From JAUSKF01 sp964545345 (GTDB taxonomy: Bacteria > Patescibacteriota > Minisyncoccia > UBA6257 > WO2-44-18): a stretch of DNA of 23,554 nucleotides. Below the pieces are notes generated by a model, which saw nothing but the letters and a program-made list of their open reading frames with translations, ran no database searches and was not told the origin of the DNA. Positions 18,546 through 23,554 of the stretch are shown one piece after another (within the stretch, counting starts at the first letter, position 1; each line of letters starts with the position of its first letter). The stretch is taken from positions 1 to 23,554 of the forward strand of contig CAZJFE010000011.1 in the NCBI GenBank assembly GCA_964545345.1, read 5' to 3'. Both the position numbers and the translations under genes were made by a program.

Positions 18546-18571
18546 AAAACCTCTCTGTGGAGAGGTTTTTT
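18545..18571 (+). terminator. Terminator of hpf
   Basis: AAAAACCTCTC / GAGAGGTTTTT stem around TGTG, with a six-T run. Confidence 0.92.
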
Positions 18572-18574
18572 GGT

Positions 18575-18847
18575 CTACTGGTGATCTGGCCAGGGCTGTT
18601 CGCCGTCATCGGTTCCTTCCGGAAGAAGTATTTCCGGTTCGGGCGGATCTTTACGTAGATTACTGAGGGTTATCACGAGATCCATTTCTCGTTTCGTGAT
18701 TCCATCGGCATAGGTAATGTGGCGTCTCAAGCATTCTGGGCTACTCCCTTCCTTCGCTCCGAAGACTCCTTCCAGCTCTTTCCAAATCTTGTTAATCAGC
18801 TCTACTTGTCTCTTACTGAGAGGCGGAGCTTTTGTGGTTGCCAGCAT
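18575..18847 (-). CDS. Hypothetical small soluble protein
   Basis: A 90-residue protein with no recognised family. The ATG (complement of 18845-18847) has a strong GAGGAGG Shine-Dalgarno six bases upstream. Predicted helices cover SKRQVELINKIWKELEGVFG (11-30) and KREMDLVITLSNLRK (52-66); the C-terminal 25 residues are acidic and proline-rich (PPEPEILLPEGTDDGEQPWP) and probably disordered. No membrane segment or signal is present, and there is one cysteine. It is a single-gene unit with a TTGACA -35 element upstream (complement of 18919-18924), and it converges with hpf across the terminator at 18545-18571. It may be a small adaptor or regulatory protein, but nothing in the sequence decides this. 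Confidence 0.72.
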   Translation of the reverse strand: MLATTKAPPLSKRQVELINKIWKELEGVFGAKEGSSPECLRRHITYADGITKREMDLVITLSNLRKDPPEPEILLPEGTDDGEQPWPDHQ

Positions 18848-18918
18848 ACTGGCCTCCTCTTTCGGTTTTTTAGAACGCCAAGAGTTACTAAATTTATATT
18901 GCTCCTACGCTGAAAATT

Positions 18919-18924
18919 TGTCAA
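18919..18924 (-). promoter_or_regulatory. -35 element for the gene at 18575
   Basis: Leftward TTGACA, followed 17-20 bases on by CAATATAAATT, which offers several imperfect -10 choices. Confidence 0.5.
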
Positions 18925-18925
18925 G

Positions 18926-18954
18926 AAAAAAGCTCACCTTCAGGAGAGCTTTTT
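18926..18954 (-). terminator. Terminator of the SemiSWEET gene
   Basis: Stem AAAGCTC..GAGCTTT with inner CCT/AGG, T-run on the leftward side (complement of 18926-18931). It overlaps the SemiSWEET stop region. Confidence 0.75.
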
Positions 18955-19221
18955 GCGTTTGTAGCAAATAATTTGAATTAACAGGGTCAGCGTGGCCAGA
19001 AATCCGATGGTTTGTGAAATCGCTAGAAACCAATCGGGTTGATTCGGCTTCGTCCAGCCATATAAACCGAAGAAAGTGTAGGCGATCATGGCGCAGATGA
19101 CCATCACCGGCGAGACTCCATCGCAATTCTTTTTCCGATAATTTTTCCAGATCTGCGCAGGGAATCCGAGGATAGTCAGAGTTAGGGAAGCGCACATCGC
19201 CAGCAGTCCGAAGATCGGCAT
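18940..19221 (-). CDS. SemiSWEET-type small sugar transporter (PQ-loop/MtN3 family)
   Basis: A 93-residue protein with three membrane helices (about 3-21, 38-55 and 64-86), the single triple-helix bundle that bacterial SemiSWEETs dimerise to form a sugar pore. The PQ-loop signature is seen in G-F-P-A-Q-I-W-K-N-Y-R-K-K-N-C-D-G-V-S-P (19-38): the proline kink, the basic N-Y-R-K-K turn, and G-V-S-P at the start of helix 2. The C terminus is basic (YKRKK), placing it in the cytoplasm by the positive-inside rule. Likely role is facilitated diffusion of small sugars, useful to an organism dependent on scavenged metabolites. An extended -10, TGG-TATATT (complement of 19244-19252), lies about 23 bases before the ATG. 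Single-gene unit with a terminator overlapping its 3' end. Confidence 0.82.
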   Translation of the reverse strand: MPIFGLLAMCASLTLTILGFPAQIWKNYRKKNCDGVSPVMVICAMIAYTFFGLYGWTKPNQPDWFLAISQTIGFLATLTLLIQIICYKRKKLS

Positions 19222-19243
19222 TGATTGTTCTCAACTTGTTCTG

Positions 19244-19252
19244 AGAGGAATA
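19244..19252 (-). promoter_or_regulatory. Extended -10 promoter of the SemiSWEET gene
   Basis: Leftward TGG-TATATT; no convincing -35. Confidence 0.5.
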
Positions 19253-19284
19253 TACCACAAAAGAGTTATTTGTTTAGTTTAAAT

Positions 19285-19316
19285 AAAAAACCGAGCACAT
19301 AAATTATGTGCTCGGG
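19285..19316 (-). terminator. Terminator of membrane paralog A
   Basis: CCGAGCACATAA (19291-19302) / TTATGTGCTCGG (19304-19315) with a six-T run on the leftward side. Nearly the same stem as the ftsZ terminator. Confidence 0.9.
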
Positions 19317-19321
19317 GGAGG

Positions 19322-19867
19322 TTACCATTCAATAACCAGATGCGCTGCCCTTTGAATACTATGTTTCTTATGGCGCCAATTGACATAGGTTTTGAAGCCG
19401 CGAGCTTTGCAGTACTCTTCAACCTTGGCGGCCGTGCCTATGGCTCTATGTGAATTGTCCAAGGCTCCGAAGATGATGATGCATCCGATGATATTAGCTC
19501 CGACAAATATTAGAGAGCCAGGAAAGGCGAAAAACATCGGACTGGCCTTGCAGATTAGCATTACGGCGGCCGTAATCATGTTCACGACAGCGAAGCCAGT
19601 CAGCGCAAATTTATTATTAATCCCTAATTCCGGTGGGAAACTTTCCTCATTATCCAGCTCCATGATTGCGGCGTTCCTTTTACCGTTGTCGGTGGCCAAG
19701 CGGATTATTTCGTCCAAGCTTTGAATGGCGTGGCGAAACCTTCTTTCCGAGCGGCCCTCTAGGCTTTCCTTGAGTCTTTGAACGGCTTCTTCAGCAGTCG
19801 GACCGGAAATCTTTTCAACAACCGCAAGCGCCTTCGGTTCCGTGGAGCTATTTTGCTCGTCGCCCAT
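19322..19867 (-). CDS. Two-helix membrane protein, paralog A
   Basis: A 181-residue protein of unknown family. The ATG has AAGGAG six bases upstream. The first ~85 residues are cytoplasmic and helical (EEAVQRLKESLEG, FRHAIQSLDEIIRLA), followed by two membrane helices (about 87-106 and 112-134) and a soluble C-terminal tail ending RGFKTYVNW, then a basic K-K-H run and HLVIEW. It is exactly the length of paralog B (19993-20538) and aligns along its whole length: helix-rich N terminus, an R-x-A-x3-M-x-L..E-x-[FI]-P-x-E-[LY]-G block just before helix 1, and R-G-F-K-T near the end. The promoter and ribosome site are virtually identical too, so the pair arose by duplication of the complete transcription unit. 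Function unknown. Confidence 0.8.
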   Translation of the reverse strand: MGDEQNSSTEPKALAVVEKISGPTAEEAVQRLKESLEGRSERRFRHAIQSLDEIIRLATDNGKRNAAIMELDNEESFPPELGINNKFALTGFAVVNMITAAVMLICKASPMFFAFPGSLIFVGANIIGCIIIFGALDNSHRAIGTAAKVEEYCKARGFKTYVNWRHKKHSIQRAAHLVIEW

Positions 19868-19926
19868 TTCTTTCTCCTTGAGTTAAAGTCCTGCCAGTAT
19901 TATACAGGGAAATATTTATTTGTCAA
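19865..19926 (-). promoter_or_regulatory. Promoter and ribosome-site block of paralog A
   Basis: Leftward TTGACA (complement of 19921-19926), 16 bp, TATAAT (complement of 19899-19904), then AAGGAG (complement of 19874-19879). Bases 19865-19904 match 20536-20575 at 39 of 40 positions. Confidence 0.88.
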
Positions 19927-19942
19927 ACTTCATTCAGCTTTG

Positions 19943-19972
19943 AAAAAGAAAACCGCCCTGGTGGGGGCGGTT
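19943..19972 (-). terminator. Terminator of membrane paralog B
   Basis: AACCGCCC (19951-19958) / GGGCGGTT (19965-19972), leftward T-rich tract TTCTTTTT. Confidence 0.85.
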
Positions 19973-19992
19973 GGGGGCTACGGGTTGTGTAT

Positions 19993-20538
19993 TTACCAGC
20001 TGACTTCGATAGCGGGACAGCTGTTATTTACGACGACTAGTCTTGTTTTGAATCCGCGCGTTTGGAGATGACTCCAGACGCGTTGCCCGAATCCTGTGGG
20101 TCTGAAGAACGTATCCGGGAGGTAGTTTATATATAATATGAATTCGCTGCAGAGCAGAGAGGATCCCATGTTATATATTATTACTATGAAACACAGGATA
20201 GATAGAATGTCGGTTTCTGCATAGTATGAATGGTAGATCAAGATTCGTAACATGAGCGTTGCAACCAGTACAATGTACGCAGTAACTGCAGCAGATAAAT
20301 TTATAATTCGATACCCATATTCATTCGGAATCGTCTCACCCTTACTAAGGAGCATCACTCCTGCACGACTTAGACCTCTTTCAGTTGCCGCCTTGATTTC
20401 TTTTTCGATATTTTCCCAACCACGTCGTTCATGATCTAGAATCATTTTTTCAACCGATGCCTGATGGGCAAGGTCGGATTCTACGGCTGTCATGCCTTTC
20501 AATTCGTCCACGATATGACTGGCTGATTCCTGACCCAT
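19993..20538 (-). CDS. Two-helix membrane protein, paralog B
   Basis: A 181-residue paralog of the protein at 19322-19867. The ATG has AAGGAG six bases upstream. The N-terminal ~75 residues are helical and charged (WENIEKEIKAATERGLSRAG), followed by two or three hydrophobic segments (about 78-101, 112-125 and 126-139), and a tail TRGFKTRLVVVNNSCPAIEVSW. The tail's C-P-A-I-E-V matches C-P-L-I-E-V in the unrelated-looking membrane protein at 16069-16485, while R-G-F-K-T is shared with paralog A. Base composition is more A/T-rich than paralog A in the membrane section, suggesting faster drift there. Upstream lies the duplicated promoter block and beyond it a palindromic element (20603-20671). 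Function unknown; a membrane partner or sensor is only a guess. Confidence 0.78.
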   Translation of the reverse strand: MGQESASHIVDELKGMTAVESDLAHQASVEKMILDHERRGWENIEKEIKAATERGLSRAGVMLLSKGETIPNEYGYRIINLSAAVTAYIVLVATLMLRILIYHSYYAETDILSILCFIVIIYNMGSSLLCSEFILYINYLPDTFFRPTGFGQRVWSHLQTRGFKTRLVVVNNSCPAIEVSW

Positions 20539-20597
20539 TTCTTTCTCCTTGAGTTAAAGTCCTGCCGGTATTATACCTCAATATTTTAAAAAAGCAA
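20536..20597 (-). promoter_or_regulatory. Promoter and ribosome-site block of paralog B
   Basis: Leftward TTGCTT (complement of 20592-20597), 16 bp, TATAAT (complement of 20570-20575), AAGGAG (complement of 20545-20550). The duplicated identity with paralog A stops right at the -10; the -35 halves differ. Confidence 0.85.
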
Positions 20598-20602
20598 GCT
20601 CG

Positions 20603-20671
20603 GTTATTGCGAGTACAACGAAGCAATCTCACATTAATGTGAGATTGCCGCGGCCTCCGGTCTTGCAATGA
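20603..20671. repeat. MITE-like palindromic repeat (ATTGCGAG...GCAATCTC...GAGATTGC...GCAATGAC type)
   Basis: A perfect 26-bp palindrome (20623-20648, half-site GCAATCTCACATT) forms the centre, and the ends GTTATTGCGAG and CTTGCAATGAC are inverted repeats of one another with two mismatches. The ordered pieces (ATTGCGAG, ACGAAGCAATCTC, GAGATTGCCGCGG, GCAATGAC) resemble a repeat I recall as dispersed in many bacterial genomes. It has no coding capacity. Confidence 0.7.
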
Positions 20672-20675
20672 CAAA

Positions 20676-20708
20676 ATAAAAAAACCGCCCTAGCGAGTGC
20701 TAGAGCGG
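20676..20708 (-). terminator. Terminator of lipoprotein 7
   Basis: CCGCCCTAGC (20685-20694) / GCTAGAGCGG (20699-20708), loop of four, with a seven-or-more T run on the leftward side. Confidence 0.9.
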
Positions 20709-20721
20709 GGATTTGGTTTGC

Positions 20722-21204
20722 TTACTTACCTTCAAAGGTTCCTGCGTCTACGGCGTCCAGGAAGTCCATGTCCACCAGCGTCTTAGTTTGCTTCCCGGTG
20801 TCCTTGTCGGTCACCACGCGGTATTTTTCAGTATAGCTGACCGTCACTTTCTGACCCTTCTTCAGCTTTTCATATAACTCCTTCGTCTTGAACTGGTTGT
20901 GCCCTTCCTTGCCGATCATGAACTGGCCGTGCTTGCACCGGAAGGCGACCTGCCAGTTCTCCGCGATATGGCGGGTCTTGGTGACCGAAACCGGCATCCA
21001 CTTCCACTCGCCGTCCCAGAAGTCATACTTGTACTGCAGTTCCACGTCCTGGTACTGCTCATCTCTGGCGGGACTGTGATAGAGCTCCACCACCTCGGCC
21101 GGCTCAAAGATTGTTTCCGAGGTTTCCTGCGACACCTTGTCGCATCCGAAGGAGACGAACAGGGTACACAGCGCGAGGACGGCAGCGAAGATTTTCTTCG
21201 GCAT
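20722..21204 (-). CDS. Lipoprotein 7, dispersed relative of the array lipoproteins
   Basis: A 160-residue lipoprotein. Signal peptide MPKKIFAAVLALCTLFVSFG with lipobox V-S-F-G-Cys21; an acidic linker (QETSETIFEPAEVVEL) follows. The domain includes WQVAFRCKHGQF, then K-E-L-Y-E-K-L-K-K-G-Q-K-V-T-V-S-Y, the same motif as in the six-gene array (T-V-Y-E-R-L-V-V-G-Q-S-V-K-L in member 5). It is about 30 residues longer, with a Trp-rich insertion (YDFWDGEWKWMP) between the linker and the motif and an extra Lys/Thr-rich strand before the end. The ATG is preceded by AGGAG in the leader. Promoter TTGACT-17-TATAAT is the best consensus of the window and differs from the array's TATTAT type. Function unknown. 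Divergent from secA. Confidence 0.85.
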   Translation of the reverse strand: MPKKIFAAVLALCTLFVSFGCDKVSQETSETIFEPAEVVELYHSPARDEQYQDVELQYKYDFWDGEWKWMPVSVTKTRHIAENWQVAFRCKHGQFMIGKEGHNQFKTKELYEKLKKGQKVTVSYTEKYRVVTDKDTGKQTKTLVDMDFLDAVDAGTFEGK

Positions 21205-21262
21205 TGTCGTGCTCCTGAAGAGGTTTCAATGTGCTTGATGGCCATTGCCATCATTGCCAGGT

Positions 21263-21291
21263 ATTATAGCAGACGCTTTCCAATAAGTCAA
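21263..21291 (-). promoter_or_regulatory. Consensus promoter of lipoprotein 7
   Basis: Leftward TTGACT (complement of 21286-21291), 17 bp, TATAAT (complement of 21263-21268). Leader about 55 nt. Confidence 0.9.
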
Positions 21292-21327
21292 ATTGCTGAT
21301 GGCGTGGCGAGATGAGCCCAAAAGAGC

Positions 21328-21333
21328 TATAAT
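21328..21333 (+). promoter_or_regulatory. -10 element giving a leaderless secA mRNA
   Basis: TATAAT ends seven bases before the secA ATG (21340), so transcription should start at the A of the start codon. No Shine-Dalgarno is present. Confidence 0.75.
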
Positions 21334-21339
21334 AGAGCA

Positions 21340-23554
21340 ATGTTTAAGTGGTTCGCAAAGCTCTTCAAGTCCGACAAAGAACTCCGCCTAAAAGTGGCGG
21401 AGATTAATGCTTTGGAGGAAACAGTGAAGGACTTGTCTAATGAAAAGATTTTAGACGAAAGCAATTCTTTACGGCGCCTGATTCAGGAGGGAAAGATGAC
21501 TTTGGATGAATCTTTGCCGAACGCCTTCGCTTTAGTGCGAGAAACCGCCAAGCGGGTATTGGGTCAACGTCATTTTGATGTGCAGTTGATGGGTGGAATC
21601 GCTCTGCATCTGGGAAATATTTCTGAGATGCGAACCGGCGAAGGTAAAACTTTGGCGGCCACCGCTCCGGTTTATTTAAACGCTTTATCCGGCAAGGGAG
21701 CGCACGTGGTGACGGTGAACGAATACTTGGCGAAACGCGACACGGTTTGGATGGGCCAGATTTATCACGCGCTTGGTTTAAAAGTGGCCTGTTTGATTCA
21801 TGAAGGAGCGAAGATTTACGATCCGGAATTTCGCGGCAAGTATCAGGAATCCGCGTTGCTAGATAAAGAGCGGGACACAACCGGAGCTTTTTTGGTGCAG
21901 GAAGATTATTTGCGGCCGATTAGCCGTCAGGAGGCCTATCGCGCCGACATCACTTACGGAACCAATCACGAATTCGGTTTTGATTATCTCCGCGACAATC
22001 TTGCTTATCGTTTGGAGGATCAAGTTCAAAGGGAATTAAATTACGCAATCATTGATGAAGTGGACAGTATTTTAATTGATGAAGCGCGCACGCCGTTGAT
22101 TATTTCCGCGCCTGACACCGCCTCCAGCGAGTTTTACAAAACCTTTGCGCGGATCGTGGACCGCTTGGAAGAAGTCGTTGATTACGCCAAAGACGAAAAA
22201 TTGCGGACGGTGGAAATTACTGATGAGGGAATTAACAAAGTTGAAAAGGCGGCCAATGTGCCGAATATTTATGCGCCGGAAAATCTTCGGCTAACGCATT
22301 ATTTAAACGAAAGTTTGAAAGCCAAAGCTTTGTTTAAACGCGACAAGGATTACGTGGTAAAAGAAGACGAAATTATTTTGGTGGATCAGTTTACCGGCCG
22401 GTTAATGCTAGGCCGCCGTTATTCCGGCGGATTACATCAAGCGATTGAAGCGAAAGAGGGCGTGAAGGTTCAACAGGAGTCGCGGACTTACGCTTCCATT
22501 TCTATTCAGAATTATTTCCGGTTATACAAAAAAATCTCCGGTATGACCGGCACGGCGCAAACTTCCGCGGAAGAGTTTGATAAGGTTTATAAACTTGGCG
22601 TGGTTAGCATTATTCCCAATCGCCAGTTGGTTCGGGAAGATATGTCGGATTTGATCTATAAAACTTCCAACGGGAAATATTCCGCTATCGCCGCCGATGT
22701 GAAAGAGCGGCAGAAAAAGGGCCAGCCGGTTTTAATCGGCACGGTTTCCATCGCGAAGAATGAAGAATTAGCGCGGGCTTTGCGCGATGCCGGTATTCCG
22801 CACGAAATGCTCAACGCCAAGAATCACGAGCGGGAAGGCGCGATTATCGCGCAGGCCGGGCGGGCCGGAGCGGTCACGGTGGCGACCAACATGGCCGGCC
22901 GTGGCGTGGATATCATTTTAGGAGGTAATCCGCCGGATATTACGCAGGCGCAGAAAGTTAAAGACGCCGGCGGTTTGCACGTGATCGGCACGGAGCGGCA
23001 CGAATCCCGACGTATTGATAATCAGTTGCGCGGCCGCTCCGGTCGTCAGGGAGATCCGGGTTCTTCGCAATTCTTTTTGTCGTTGGAAGATGATTTGATG
23101 CGGATTTTTGGCGGCGAGCGGTTGAAGGGGATGATGGAGTGGTTGAAAGTGCCGGAAGATATGCCGATTAGCGCGAAATTAGTTTCTAAATCGGTTTCGC
23201 AAGCGCAATCCAAAGTGGAGGGTTTCAATTTTGACGCCCGCAAACATTTGCTGGATTACGACGATGTTTTGAACAAACAGCGGCTTTCAATTTATAAAAA
23301 ACGACAGGAGTTATTAATCACCAAAAGCCATCCGCAAGTGTTGTCTATGTTTGATATGCTCTGGATGAGCCATTTGGAAAATATGGAAGCGCTTTCTGAA
23401 TCCGTACGTCTGCGCGCCTACGGTCAGCACGATCCGCTGGTGGAATACCGCCGCGAAGGCCATATGCTCTTCCAGCAATTGCTGGCGGAGTTTGATCAGT
23501 GGATGGTGGAGAACAAAGATAAACTACAAACGACTAACGACCAACGACAAACGA
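21340..23554 (+). CDS. secA: Preprotein translocase motor ATPase SecA (3' end beyond window), apparently without the helical wing domain
   Basis: The cytoplasmic ATPase that drives proteins through SecYEG; at least 738 codons, frame still open at the window end. Landmarks: Walker A MRTGEGKT (97-104), DEVD (239-242) within IIDEVDSILIDEARTPLIIS, GMTGTAQT (401-408), NMAGRGVDIILGG (517-529), GRSGRQGDPGSSQFFLSLEDD (565-585). A ~40-residue insertion lies before ADITYGTN (residues about 154-195, HEGAKIYDPEF...RPISRQEAY), as I recall for CPR SecAs. LLDYDDVLNKQR (637-648) is followed after only ~30 residues by W-M-S-H-L-E-N-M-E and R-A-Y-G-Q-H-D-P, whereas E. coli has the ~85-residue helical wing domain between them. 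From residue 728 the frame reads a low-complexity acgactaac tract (K-L-Q-T-T-N-D-Q-R-Q-T). The start at ATG 21340 is leaderless. Confidence 0.95.
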   Translation, partial: MFKWFAKLFKSDKELRLKVAEINALEETVKDLSNEKILDESNSLRRLIQEGKMTLDESLPNAFALVRETAKRVLGQRHFDVQLMGGIALHLGNISEMRTGEGKTLAATAPVYLNALSGKGAHVVTVNEYLAKRDTVWMGQIYHALGLKVACLIHEGAKIYDPEFRGKYQESALLDKERDTTGAFLVQEDYLRPISRQEAYRADITYGTNHEFGFDYLRDNLAYRLEDQVQRELNYAIIDEVDSILIDEARTPLIISAPDTASSEFYKTFARIVDRLEEVVDYAKDEKLRTVEITDEGINKVEKAANVPNIYAPENLRLTHYLNESLKAKALFKRDKDYVVKEDEIILVDQFTGRLMLGRRYSGGLHQAIEAKEGVKVQQESRTYASISIQNYFRLYKKISGMTGTAQTSAEEFDKVYKLGVVSIIPNRQLVREDMSDLIYKTSNGKYSAIAADVKERQKKGQPVLIGTVSIAKNEELARALRDAGIPHEMLNAKNHEREGAIIAQAGRAGAVTVATNMAGRGVDIILGGNPPDITQAQKVKDAGGLHVIGTERHESRRIDNQLRGRSGRQGDPGSSQFFLSLEDDLMRIFGGERLKGMMEWLKVPEDMPISAKLVSKSVSQAQSKVEGFNFDARKHLLDYDDVLNKQRLSIYKKRQELLITKSHPQVLSMFDMLWMSHLENMEALSESVRLRAYGQHDPLVEYRREGHMLFQQLLAEFDQWMVENKDKLQTTNDQRQT
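23527..23554 (+). repeat. Low-complexity acgactaacgaccaacgac tract inside the secA frame
   Basis: Degenerate aacgac units running to the window edge, translated in frame as the extreme C terminus of SecA seen here. Similar to 18517-18545. Confidence 0.5.

Noticed and set aside
16069..20538. Integrated prophage
   Set aside because: Some small membrane proteins look phage-like, but there is no integrase, capsid, terminase, portal or lysis gene, and the genes are separate monocistronic cassettes mixed with core genes.

Overview
The window looks like chromosome of a Candidate Phyla Radiation (Patescibacteria) bacterium, most likely Parcubacteria-like. This is an inference from compact genes, a reduced but clearly bacterial core set (ftsZ, RNase Y, HU, murB, short HPF, secA, an ECF sigma factor), several leaderless promoters, many lineage-specific short proteins and CPR-style dispersed palindromes. 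TGA is used as a stop (10087-10089, 16757-16759), so the standard bacterial code applies. Both edges cut genes: the 3' part of ftsZ on the left and secA, still open, on the right.

Layout. 1-4923: ftsZ end, a zinc-ribbon protein, a five-helix membrane protein of the mechanosensitive-channel-associated TM-helix type, a large proline-rich surface protein, a small acidic/basic protein and an Rnl2-type RNA ligase. 5066-8941: a one-helix membrane protein, a 493-residue AAA+ ATPase, a DUF2975-like membrane protein, tRNA-Ala(CGC) followed by a strongly structured untranslated stretch, and an RMD1/DUF155-like membrane protein. 9150-10835: a three-gene operon of ECF sigma factor, putative membrane anti-sigma factor and a secreted helical protein. 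10872-12985: HU (leftward) and RNase Y (rightward); between them a symmetric pair of divergent promoters and a predicted ~100-nt leftward small RNA with its own terminator.

13072-16036 is the most unusual part: six consecutive short lipoprotein genes, all rightward, each with its own near-identical promoter (TTGAC/TTTACA, 17-18 bp, TATTAT or TATCAT), Shine-Dalgarno and, for most, a terminator. The mature proteins are divergent but share a W-G-L segment after the lipid cysteine and a late Y/F-x-x-[hydrophobic]-x-x-G/S-x-x-V motif. A seventh, leftward, relative lies at 20722-21204. Further single-gene cassettes follow on the minus strand (16069-16485, 18575-18847, SemiSWEET 18940-19221, and a paralogous membrane-protein pair at 19322-19867 and 19993-20538 whose 40-bp promoter/RBS blocks differ at one base).

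murB (16756) is preceded by a 12-codon leader ORF whose stop overlaps the murB start and whose own start codon is buried in a 16-bp hairpin; murB itself lacks a Shine-Dalgarno. It is followed by a four-helix-bundle S23/IVS protein inside AT-rich inverted repeats and by hpf. The secA gene is leaderless, appears to lack the helical wing domain, and its reading frame runs into a low-complexity repeat at the window edge.
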